Part shown: positions 8,134 to 15,748 of the stretch, in pieces
Layout of the letters: the number at the start of each line of letters is the position of its first letter
Position numbering within the stretch: the first letter of the stretch is position 1
Assembly (NCBI GenBank): GCA_942490985.1
Contig: CALNYW010000004.1
Span: forward strand, 124,001 to 188,000
DNA length: 64,000 bases
From: Thiosocius sp942490985
GTDB taxonomy: Bacteria; Pseudomonadota; Gammaproteobacteria; Chromatiales; Chromatiaceae
Reading direction: 5' to 3'
Position numbers and translations under genes: made by a program
The notes under the pieces: generated by a model
What the model was told of the DNA's origin: nothing
The model's database searches: none
What the model saw: only the letters and a program-made list of their open reading frames with translations

Positions 8134-9249
8134 ATGGCACTCAACAGCACCGAAGAAATTATCGAAGATCTGCGGCTCGGCCGAATGGTCGTGATCATGG
8201 ACGATGAGGACCGTGAAAACGAGGGAGATCTGATCCTCGCATCAGAAAAAACCACCCCAGAGGCGGTCAACTTTATGGCCAAGTACGGCCGTGGTTTGAT
8301 CTGTATGACGCTGACCCGGGATCGTTGTCGCCAGCTGCGCTTGCCGCTGATGGTCAATACCGACAACCAACTCGAGTCGACCAACTTCACGGTGTCGATC
8401 GAGGCGGCGGAAGGCGTCACCACCGGGATATCCGCTGCCGACCGGGCGACCACCGTGCTGGCCGCTGTTAAGCCGGAGGCACAGCCGCAGGACCTGGTGC
8501 AGCCGGGGCATATTTTTCCATTGATGGCGCAGCCCGGCGGCGTGCTGGTGCGCGCGGGGCATACCGAGGCGGGCTGCGATCTGGCCCGTCTTGCTGGCCT
8601 GGAGCCGAGTTCCGTGATCGTCGAGATCCTCAATGAGGATGGGACGATGGCGCGGCGTCCTGATCTCGAAAAGTTTGCCGCAGAGCACGACCTTAAAATC
8701 GGCACGATTGCCGACTTGATCCAATATCGGATCAAAAATGAGAAGACTGTCGAACTGGTTACGTCGTGCAACTTGCCAACCGAGCATGGCGAGTTTCGCC
8801 TGGTGGCCTACCAGGATGTCATCGGCGGCGAGATGCACCTGGCGCTTGTGAAGGGAAAGATCAGTGCCGATGAGCCGACGTTGGTGCGGGTACACGTGCA
8901 GAACACGCTGTGTGACTTGTTCGAAAGTTCACGTGACTGCGGCTGGCCACTGCGTCGGGTTATGGATCAGGTGGCCGAGGCTGGGTCGGGCGTAATTGTT
9001 GTGTTGCGCAACTACGATACGGCTCGCGATATCGCGCAGCGGATCCAGGATTACAAGTGGCACGGGGTTGATGATCAGATACCCGATCGCAACAAGGCAC
9101 AAGACGACGACCTGCGAACGATCGGGGTCGGTGCACAGATCCTTGCTGATTTAGGTGTGCGCAAGATGCGTGTCATGAGTGCGCCAAAACATCTGCATGC
9201 GCTCGCTGGCTTCGATTTGGAAGTCGTCGAGTTTGTCGATACCGAATAA
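8134..9249 (+). CDS. ribB: 3,4-dihydroxy-2-butanone-4-phosphate synthase with degenerate GTP cyclohydrolase II domain (RibBX-like)
   Basis: The N-terminal ~200 residues are a complete DHBP synthase, with the acidic loop DDEDRENEGDLI and the motif GHTEAGCDLARLAGL. The C-terminal ~160 residues align in layout to GTP cyclohydrolase II, but the zinc motif is eroded. Where active enzymes have a first Cys after RVHS-x and then R-C-D-C-G, this protein has RVHVQNTLCDLFESSRDCG, so at least one and probably two ligands are lost. Such RibB-RibA-like hybrids without cyclohydrolase activity (RibBX) are known from gammaproteobacteria. A separate ribA is therefore expected elsewhere. Followed 31 nt later by ribH. 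Confidence 0.9.
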   Translation: MALNSTEEIIEDLRLGRMVVIMDDEDRENEGDLILASEKTTPEAVNFMAKYGRGLICMTLTRDRCRQLRLPLMVNTDNQLESTNFTVSIEAAEGVTTGISAADRATTVLAAVKPEAQPQDLVQPGHIFPLMAQPGGVLVRAGHTEAGCDLARLAGLEPSSVIVEILNEDGTMARRPDLEKFAAEHDLKIGTIADLIQYRIKNEKTVELVTSCNLPTEHGEFRLVAYQDVIGGEMHLALVKGKISADEPTLVRVHVQNTLCDLFESSRDCGWPLRRVMDQVAEAGSGVIVVLRNYDTARDIAQRIQDYKWHGVDDQIPDRNKAQDDDLRTIGVGAQILADLGVRKMRVMSAPKHLHALAGFDLEVVEFVDTE

Positions 9250-9280
9250 GCGGCCGTTGCACCGCCCGTAGGAGAAAACG

Positions 9281-9748
9281 ATGACTATTAGGACAATTGA
9301 AGGTGGCCTGGTGGCCAACAGCGCGCGTTTCTGCATCGCCGTCGCCCGTTGGAACAGCTTCGTGGTGGACAGCCTCGAAGCCGGTGCTGTCGACACATTG
9401 AAGCGGCACGGTGCGACCGATGACGACATCACGATCGTTCGGTTGCCCGGTGCCTTCGAGATGCCATTGGTGCTCGAGAAGATTGCCAGTAAGGGCGACT
9501 ACGACGCGATCATCGCATTGGGTGCGGTCATTCGCGGCGGTACGCCACATTTCGAATATGTGGCCGGTGAATGTGTCAAAGGCATGTCGCAGGTCACGCT
9601 TAACCATGGCGTGCCGATCGCATTCGGGGTGTTGACGGTCGATACCATCGAACAGGCGATTGAACGGGCCGGCACCAAAGCGGGCAACAAAGGGGGCGAG
9701 GCCGCCGCGACGGCGATCGAAATGGTCAACTTGCTGCGCGAACTTTGA
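9281..9748 (+). CDS. ribH: 6,7-dimethyl-8-ribityllumazine synthase
   Basis: Condenses DHBP with 5-amino-6-ribitylaminouracil to give lumazine, the substrate of RibE. Of 155 residues, it shows the diagnostic regions ARWNSF, the substrate loop PGAFEMP, GAVIRGGTPHFEYV and GVLTVDT. A good ribosome site (GGAGAAAACG) precedes the ATG. It is followed 13 nt later by nusB, the usual ribH-nusB linkage. Confidence 0.97.
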   Translation: MTIRTIEGGLVANSARFCIAVARWNSFVVDSLEAGAVDTLKRHGATDDDITIVRLPGAFEMPLVLEKIASKGDYDAIIALGAVIRGGTPHFEYVAGECVKGMSQVTLNHGVPIAFGVLTVDTIEQAIERAGTKAGNKGGEAAATAIEMVNLLREL

Positions 9749-9761
9749 GGCATCTCGAACC

Positions 9762-10190
9762 ATGAGTCGGCAGCGAAGCCGGTCCCGCAGGCTTGCCATC
9801 CAGGCCTTGTACCAATGGCAAATTGCGGGGCAGGACGTGGTTGATATTGTCAGCCACTTCATGGTCGAGCAGGACGCGAAGACCTTCGATACGCAGTATT
9901 TCGAGGAGTTGGTCCATGGTGTGCCGGCCAGCCTCGACAAGCTCGACGAGGCCTTGGGCGCCTGTCTTGATCGAAGTCTCGAGGCCGTAGATCCGGTCGA
10001 ACGCGCCATCCTGAGACTCGGCGCCTATGAGTTAATCAAGCATCCGGAGATTCCGTATCGGGTTGTCATCAACGAGGCCGTAGAACTGGCCAAGACTTTC
10101 GGTGCCGAGAAGGGCCATCGGTATGTCAACGGTGTGCTCGACAAAGCGGCCCGGGCATTGCGACCGCTTGAGGCTGCGGCACGCCGCTGA
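9762..10190 (+). CDS. nusB: transcription antitermination factor NusB
   Basis: RNA-binding antitermination factor that joins NusE (S10) on boxA of rRNA operons. The 142-residue product begins MSRQRSRSRRLAIQALYQW, the usual NusB N terminus, and ends with VINEAVELAKTFGAEKGHRYVNGVLDK, cut here only by the family C-terminal helix. The frame is open upstream to 9660 inside ribH, but the ATG at 9762, with GAGG upstream, gives normal length. Confidence 0.96.
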   Translation: MSRQRSRSRRLAIQALYQWQIAGQDVVDIVSHFMVEQDAKTFDTQYFEELVHGVPASLDKLDEALGACLDRSLEAVDPVERAILRLGAYELIKHPEIPYRVVINEAVELAKTFGAEKGHRYVNGVLDKAARALRPLEAAARR

Positions 10191-10196
10191 ATAAAT

Positions 10197-11150
10197 ATGG
10201 CGGCGTCCGAGTTTGAACTCATTCGGCGTTTTTTCGCCGATGCGACCCCGAACCGGGCCGATGTGCTGTTAGGTATCGGCGACGATTGCGCGCTGTTGCA
10301 GCCTGCGCCCGAACAGACGATCGCGGTCAGCATCGATACGTTGGTGGCGGGTCGGCATTTTCTCCCCGATGTCGATCCCGCAGCCCTGGGCCACAAAGCG
10401 CTGGCGGTTAACCTGAGCGACCTTGCCGCGATGGGGGCGACGCCTGCCTGGCTGACGCTCGCGATAACCCTACCGGCAGCAGATCTGGATTGGTTGGCGG
10501 CCTTCATGCGTGGATTCGCAGCGCTTGCCGAACAACATCGCGTTCAATTGGTCGGCGGCGATACGACGCGCGGGCCGTTGAGTATCACGATTCAAGCACA
10601 TGGGCTCCTGCCGGTTGGACACGGGCTCCGCCGCAGTGGGGCAAGCCCCGGCGACCGTTTGTTTGTCAGCGGAACGCTCGGCGATGCGGCCTTGGCGCTG
10701 CGCCAGCATCAGGCCGGCCTGGAGGCTGGCGATTTGCAGGCGCGTTTGGACCGACCGACGCCGCGGGTCGCGTTGGGGCTGCTGTTGCGCGATATCGCCA
10801 GCGCTGCGATCGATGTGTCGGATGGTTTGCATGCGGACTTGGGGCACTTGTGCGCTGCCAGCGACGTTGCCGCGCGCGTGGCGCTTGCCCAGCTGCCGTT
10901 GTCCGCGGCCGTGCGTGAGGCTTGCAAGGCGGACGACTGGCAGCTGCCACTCGCCGGTGGCGATGACTATGAATTGCTGTTCAGCGTTGCGCCAGAGCGA
11001 GTCGCCGAGTTGAAGATCGCCTGTCGGGCGATCAACGAGCCGATTCAGGAAATCGGCGAGCTAAGCGCAGGTGTGGGCATCACGCTGATTTATCCGGACG
11101 GCTATGAGGGCCGGGAGACGCCGCAAGGCTATGACCACTTCAAAAGCTGA
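10197..11150 (+). CDS. thiL: thiamine-monophosphate kinase
   Basis: Phosphorylates thiamine monophosphate to thiamine diphosphate. The 317-residue protein has the N-terminal FELIRRFF, the metal/ATP motif GIGDDCALL, the LAVNLSDLAAMGA stretch and VGGDTTRGPL typical of the PurM/ThiL fold. It begins 6 nt after nusB and its end overlaps the next gene pgpA by 20 nt, consistent with one operon. Confidence 0.95.
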   Translation: MAASEFELIRRFFADATPNRADVLLGIGDDCALLQPAPEQTIAVSIDTLVAGRHFLPDVDPAALGHKALAVNLSDLAAMGATPAWLTLAITLPAADLDWLAAFMRGFAALAEQHRVQLVGGDTTRGPLSITIQAHGLLPVGHGLRRSGASPGDRLFVSGTLGDAALALRQHQAGLEAGDLQARLDRPTPRVALGLLLRDIASAAIDVSDGLHADLGHLCAASDVAARVALAQLPLSAAVREACKADDWQLPLAGGDDYELLFSVAPERVAELKIACRAINEPIQEIGELSAGVGITLIYPDGYEGRETPQGYDHFKS

Positions 11151-11619
11151 CGCATTGCCAAAACCCTCGATGGGCAACATCGTGCATCTGCTGGCTTTCG
11201 GCTTTGGTGCGGGTTGCTCGCCAAAAGCACCGGGCACCATGGGCACCCTGCTCGCGGTAGGCATCTATCTGCCGCTGGCGCGCTTGTCGTTGAGTGTCTA
11301 TCTGCTGGTGCTGCTTGCTGTGATCCTGGTCGGCATCTGGCTTTGTGGCCAGGCGGCCAAGGACCTTGGCGTGCATGATCACCCCGGCATCGTCTGGGAC
11401 GAGATCGCAGGCTACCTGCTGACGATGGTGGCGGCGCCGGCGGGTTGGCTCTGGATAGTCATTGGATTCGCGCTGTTTCGTGTGTTCGACATCTGGAAAC
11501 CGTGGCCAATCGGCTGGCTCGACCGCCGTGTCGGCGGCGGCCTCGGCATTATGTTGGACGATGTGGTTGCCGGTCTCTTTGCCGCTGGCTGCCTTCAGCT
11601 GCTGGCAGGCTTGCTATAG
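11131..11619 (+). CDS. pgpA: phosphatidylglycerophosphatase A
   Basis: Inner-membrane phosphatase making phosphatidylglycerol from PGP. The motif FGFGAGCSPKAPGTMGT near the start and HDHPGIVWDEIAGY (seen here as DHPGIVWDEIAGY) in the middle are diagnostic, and three to four hydrophobic segments follow. The ATG at 11131 gives 162 residues, near the family length; ATG 11104 would lie deeper in thiL. It overlaps the thiL 3' end by 20 nt. Confidence 0.93.
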   Translation: MTTSKADALPKPSMGNIVHLLAFGFGAGCSPKAPGTMGTLLAVGIYLPLARLSLSVYLLVLLAVILVGIWLCGQAAKDLGVHDHPGIVWDEIAGYLLTMVAAPAGWLWIVIGFALFRVFDIWKPWPIGWLDRRVGGGLGIMLDDVVAGLFAAGCLQLLAGLL

Positions 11620-11651
11620 TCACCTGGACCGGCTTGGAGGAAACACCGTCG

Positions 11652-12293
11652 ATGAGAGTCCTCGTATTGGTCGTGGCATTGCTGATGCCATTGGTTGGAA
11701 GCGCCTCCCCATCGGTACGCGTCTTGGCCCTGTTTTCGGATAAGGCGATGCTCGAGATCGATGGTAAGCGTCAGGTGCTCGCCGCAGGCGTTGTCAGCGA
11801 CTCCGGTGTACGTCTGATCCGCGCGAACACCACAGAGGCGGTGGTGGAAATTGACGGCAAGCGACAAACCCTGCAGTTGGGTTCGGCCGTTGCCGCGAGC
11901 TACGCGGTGCCCACGCAGCGTGAAATCCGCATCCTTAAAGACGATCGTCGAGACGGTTATTTTGTTGACGGCCTGATCAATGGCCAACCGATCCGCTTCC
12001 TGATCGACACTGGCGCAACGAGCGTTGCGATGAGTGAACGGCACGCGGCCCGGCTTGGGATATCTCACCGTGTTGACGGTACCAAGGTCGGGGTTGGAAC
12101 CGCGTCGGGGCGTGCGGTCGGCCATCAGATCCGCTTGCGTGAAATATCTGTCGGCGGCCTTCGCGTGAACGACGTTCGCGCTGTGGTGATTGATGGCGAT
12201 AGCCCAAGGTTCGTGCTGCTTGGCATGAATGTACTCGACCAATTCGATCTCGAGCAAAGCGACAACCTGTTGATCTTGCGCAGCAGGCTTTAG
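11652..12293 (+). CDS. secreted retropepsin-like aspartic protease
   Basis: 213 residues. A signal peptide (about 1-18, ending SAS) is followed by an unassigned region and then a clan AA retropepsin-like domain with the active-site motif I-D119-T-G-A-T and FVLLGMNVLDQFD near the end. It is the TIGR02281-type family of periplasmic single-domain aspartic proteases, probably acting as a dimer. The region before the protease domain contains a doubled element, MLEIDGKRQVL (about 33-43) and VVEIDGKRQTL (about 64-74). ATG 11652 has the ribosome site TTGGAGG. It follows pgpA by 32 nt. Confidence 0.85.
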   Translation: MRVLVLVVALLMPLVGSASPSVRVLALFSDKAMLEIDGKRQVLAAGVVSDSGVRLIRANTTEAVVEIDGKRQTLQLGSAVAASYAVPTQREIRILKDDRRDGYFVDGLINGQPIRFLIDTGATSVAMSERHAARLGISHRVDGTKVGVGTASGRAVGHQIRLREISVGGLRVNDVRAVVIDGDSPRFVLLGMNVLDQFDLEQSDNLLILRSRL

Positions 12294-12467
12294 CTCACCT
12301 TGCGATCCCATGCGGCGTCTTTCAGGCGTTTTAGTCCCAGAGAATCGATAACCCGTTGGTGCTTCGAGAGCGCGGCGCCGGGGTTTGATCATTGGTGAGA
12401 CAGGCGTCACGCCGGCAATCTCTGTCGCGGCCGATACTCGGGACAAGTTCGTATCAGAACGAGGCTG

Positions 12468-13310
12468 ATGGGTAATCCAATGATCGAATATCAACGTTCC
12501 GACGACTTCGTCCAGAAAGCAGCGGACTGGGTCACCAAATGGATCTTTCTCGATGCCTTCCTCGCATCGGATCAAGCGGCCTGGCAGCGTGATGGCGCCA
12601 CACATCAGTGGTGCTCGCTCGGTGGTTGCATTGAGTACAGTAGGGATTTCTTGGCGATTGCCAGTGATGGTGCGCGGCCGATATATCTTGCGATGTTTAG
12701 GGCGACGGCCGGGTCCAAGCTCCGCCGGGTAACGGTGAAGATCAAGGTGAAAAAAGGAGGTGCCATCCACGAGCAGTGCATCGTCCTTGATGACCTCGAC
12801 AGTTGGCCGGTGCGCAAGGCCCTGGATGGCATCCCACTCAAGCCGAAACGTTCCAGGAGCAAACAGGGTGTCAAGTTGGGCGATGTCTATCTTAAGCTCG
12901 TTTCGGCCGTCAATGACGAAGGTGTTGATCTGGTGAGTGGCCGCAAGGTTGCCACGATTTTCAGTCCAACCTGCACGGTCTCGCTACTGCACCACTATGC
13001 CGCTCGATGGGGGCAATACTGGGATATCGATGAAATTGTTCGCGCCAAACAAATGGCAAAAAACCGCTGGTATCGATGCCTGGTCCAGTCCGCCGGCCAG
13101 CTTTGGCGACCGCTGCGTTTGCGCCGGGTGGCCTTCTACGGGCTGGCCAATCCGATTACCTTGTCGGTGACGTTTTGGGCTCGCAACCTGGTTGCCGCAA
13201 GCGCGCTGAGGTCGCTGGTCGCGGAACAACAACCAGTGCTGTCGAAGCTGCCCGGTATCGTGCAGCGCGGCCGGCTACAGACGGCCAACAGCCAGCCCGT
13301 ACCCGTATGA
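12468..13310 (+). CDS. hypothetical protein
   Basis: I do not recognise this 280-residue product. It is globular-looking, rich in Trp, Arg and Lys, with no signal peptide and no membrane segment, and a basic middle (KPKRSRSKQG). The next in-frame ATG at 12480 is an alternative start; GAGG precedes 12468. It stands alone between the aspartic protease and the convergent nitroreductase. A long frame also exists on the opposite strand over its first part, but that one also covers the protease gene and is a shadow. Coding status is likely but unproven. Confidence 0.5.
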   Translation: MGNPMIEYQRSDDFVQKAADWVTKWIFLDAFLASDQAAWQRDGATHQWCSLGGCIEYSRDFLAIASDGARPIYLAMFRATAGSKLRRVTVKIKVKKGGAIHEQCIVLDDLDSWPVRKALDGIPLKPKRSRSKQGVKLGDVYLKLVSAVNDEGVDLVSGRKVATIFSPTCTVSLLHHYAARWGQYWDIDEIVRAKQMAKNRWYRCLVQSAGQLWRPLRLRRVAFYGLANPITLSVTFWARNLVAASALRSLVAEQQPVLSKLPGIVQRGRLQTANSQPVPV

Positions 13311-13507
13311 TCTGCCGGTGACTTGGCCGGCAAAGTGCACCAGTCGATAACAGACGGATTCGTTTGATAACTGCCGGATAGGGGAGATCTCGAAATCGTC
13401 GTAGTTGATTGCTGGTGCTGTCCGTAGTTTGCCTGTCAACTGTCCGGGCCGCCCTCGCTCATCGAGGCACGCCTGACCTCGTTCGTGCATTGCGCATCCC
13501 TGTGCCC

Positions 13508-14113
13508 TCAAAAGTGGTTGTCGAAAACCAGTTCGTCCAACGGCAGTTGGCCAGGCTTCGGCCAGGGGTCCTTGGTGCCTTTGCCAATCGCTACCATGGG
13601 GCCCATGACGTGGTCTTCGGGTAGCTTGATCAGATCGGCCACCCGATCGATGTCAAACCCAATCATCGGACAGGACTGATAGCCCATCGCCAGTGCTGCC
13701 AACATCATGGTCTGCATGGCCATGCCGATCGAGCGCTGTGCCTCATCACGCTGCAGCCATTCCCGGCCTTCGTGGAACGGCCCCATCCAGTTGACCAACA
13801 ATTCGGCAACCTCAGTGGGCGCGTTCACCCAGTAGCGTGCGGGCGATTTTTGCCAGGCCTTGAGATCAGCGGTGAACACCACCAGCAGCGAGGCGTCGGT
13901 AATCTGTGCCTGATCGTTGCCATGTTCCTCGCGAATGGTCCTGCGGAGCGCCGGGTCGCGCAGGATGACGAAGCGCCAGTGCTGGATATTGAAACTGGTC
14001 GGTGACTGGATCGTGGCCTCCAGTAGCTTGCGTTCTTCTTCGGCCGTCATCCGGTGGTGGCTGTCGAATTCTTTGATGGCCCGTCGGCCGTAGATGGTGT
14101 CAAGCGTGTTCAT
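13508..14113 (-). CDS. nitroreductase family protein
   Basis: FMN-dependent NAD(P)H oxidoreductase of 201 residues. The N-terminal YGRRAIKEFD gives the Arg that contacts FMN phosphate, followed by SPTSFNIQHWRFVI and, near the end, ALAMGYQSCPMIGFD. This is the usual nitroreductase layout; the natural substrate (quinone, nitroaromatic or other) is unknown. Single gene, with a 479-bp non-coding stretch upstream. Confidence 0.88.
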   Translation of the reverse strand: MNTLDTIYGRRAIKEFDSHHRMTAEEERKLLEATIQSPTSFNIQHWRFVILRDPALRRTIREEHGNDQAQITDASLLVVFTADLKAWQKSPARYWVNAPTEVAELLVNWMGPFHEGREWLQRDEAQRSIGMAMQTMMLAALAMGYQSCPMIGFDIDRVADLIKLPEDHVMGPMVAIGKGTKDPWPKPGQLPLDELVFDNHF

Positions 14114-14592
14114 GAATTTGGTTCCAAGGTGGTTGGGTGGGTGGTGTTGAAGTCAGAGAGGCCTCGTCGGCCTGGAAAATTGCCGGAGATGAGCGTTACC
14201 AAAGCTTATCTAGGATACTCGCAACGATCGATCGCCAAAATGCCTCGAGGGCTTTGCGTAAACTGGACAACCGCAACCAGGTCGAAAACCCGCACCACCG
14301 GTAAGCCCGCATGTCGCATCGCAGATCGCCAACGGCTGTTTCACAAGGTGTCCGTTTCGGCGAACCCGAGACTTTCGAAACTAGGGATCGTCCCGGTCGG
14401 TCTTTTGAAAAATCACGCAGTTCCTCTCGGTATCGCGACGGCTATGGCCTTTCGGCCGTAACGCTAGCTTTGCAGGAATCCCGCCGCGTCTCGCATGTGC
14501 TGGTAGGCAAACGTGATGGCTTGCGGGTTTTTTGGACTGTGGGGCGCACGTAGCATCTCACTGTTAATAGAAATGACAGATGGAGTAGCGCC
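14114..14592. other. non-coding stretch upstream of nitroreductase
   Basis: No convincing gene. It contains short GC-rich hairpins (for example AGGCC/GGCCT near 14160-14175) and a 30-codon minus-strand frame (14464-14556) whose end reads AITFAYQHMRDAAGFLQS, which looks protein-like and may be a gene remnant. GCGGGTTTTTTGG near 14525-14537 resembles a terminator tail on the + strand. GGAG at about 14582 serves the next gene. Confidence 0.4.
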
Positions 14593-15264
14593 TTGGTTTG
14601 GTTGGACTCGGTTGGCCTTTTGGTCAGATCGGTGGTGGTCGTCTTGCTGACGGCAGGGCTGTCATCATTGGCCCACGCTGAGCGTGATGCCGGCGCCAGC
14701 CACAACCTGCTGATCAAGGCACCGATCGCCGATGACTGGTTCGTGATTTCACGATCGAATATCGCGTCGCGCAACGATTTCGACGAACGATTTCTCGGGT
14801 TCACCGGTGCCGGCCTCGGCTACCAGTTCAACCCAAACTGGAGCCTGCGTGCCGGCTATCGCCATGTCTGGTTCCGACCGCAGGCAGATTGGTTAGAGGA
14901 GGATCGGCTGTACACCGAACTGTTCTTTGCCGATCAGTCGCCGCTGGGGCGGTTCACGAGCCGCAGTCGTCTGGAATTTCGGTATTTCGATTACCGCGAG
15001 AACGATGTGCGGTTCCGCAATGAGTTCGTCCTCGAGGGGGCAAGTACTTTGGGCAAAACCCCGCTGCGTCCCTACATCGAAGAAGAATTCTTTTACAGCG
15101 CGGAGCAGAGTCGCTTCGAAGCGAATTGGCTTGGTGCCGGTCTGGCTTGGCGGCCTGCCGACGGTGTAAAGCTGAAGATCGGTTATCGATGGAACCGGTT
15201 CCGGGTCGGTGATGAATGGCGCGACCGCGACGTCCTGGTGACGGGAATCAATCTGTTCTTCTGA
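14593..15264 (+). CDS. DUF2490-type outer-membrane beta-barrel protein
   Basis: 223 residues with a signal peptide ending AHA, then alternating aromatic/polar strands (LGYQFNPNWSLRAGYRH, SRLEFRYFDYR, KLKIGYRWNRFRVG) and a terminal Phe in ITGINLFF-like context (VTGINLFF), as in outer-membrane barrels. The pattern and size fit DUF2490, of unknown function. The start is a TTG at 14593 supported by GGAG 8 nt upstream; no in-frame ATG precedes the signal peptide. Stand-alone gene. Confidence 0.75.
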   Translation: MVWLDSVGLLVRSVVVVLLTAGLSSLAHAERDAGASHNLLIKAPIADDWFVISRSNIASRNDFDERFLGFTGAGLGYQFNPNWSLRAGYRHVWFRPQADWLEEDRLYTELFFADQSPLGRFTSRSRLEFRYFDYRENDVRFRNEFVLEGASTLGKTPLRPYIEEEFFYSAEQSRFEANWLGAGLAWRPADGVKLKIGYRWNRFRVGDEWRDRDVLVTGINLFF

Positions 15265-15434
15265 CCAACGATTGGAACCGGTTCGGGTTCATAGCGCCAC
15301 CCTATCGGGCAGTTTGGGTTAAACAATTTCACTCAGCGGGCGCGATTCGATAACTTTGCATCTGGATTGCAAAATCTGCATATCGCTTGCGGCCGCGGGT
15401 TTGCGGGGGGCAAGTCTAAAAGGAGCAGCGGCAC

Positions 15435-15743
15435 ATGGCTAAGGCAATACTGATTTCGCCGGAACAAAGCACACTGGCTTTCGTCGAGATCGAGGGAAAA
15501 AACGACATCCAACGGCTGATTGGGTTTGACACACTCGAATCCGACGTAATCGAAGGCACCGAAGACCGCTTATTCTTCGATGAAGAATGCTTCATTCGCG
15601 GGTCGACGGGGCGCTTCCAGGTCGACCGCCTAATACCCGTGGCAGGTAAAGGCGTTATCGCCAACCTGTCCGAGGACGGCGAAATCCTTGGCGATGTGAC
15701 GATTACCATCGAAGAGTTGCGCGGCCGAACCAAATTCGAATAG
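15435..15743 (+). CDS. conserved hypothetical protein (DUF3846-like)
   Basis: 102 residues, acidic, cytoplasmic, with AKAILISPEQ at the start, LIGFDTLESD, a DRLFFDEEC segment and VDRLIPVAGKGVI. This arrangement resembles the small DUF3846 family found on chromosomes and phages, of unknown function. AAAGGAGC 10 nt before the ATG is a strong ribosome site. It is convergent with the mechanosensitive channel gene, with only 5 nt between the stops. Confidence 0.75.
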   Translation: MAKAILISPEQSTLAFVEIEGKNDIQRLIGFDTLESDVIEGTEDRLFFDEECFIRGSTGRFQVDRLIPVAGKGVIANLSEDGEILGDVTITIEELRGRTKFE

Positions 15744-15748
15744 GCAGG

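Noticed and set aside
11595..12770. 391-codon minus frame over the aspartic protease and the following gene
   Set aside because: It covers two plus-strand genes, one with an obvious active-site motif, and has no recognisable domain.
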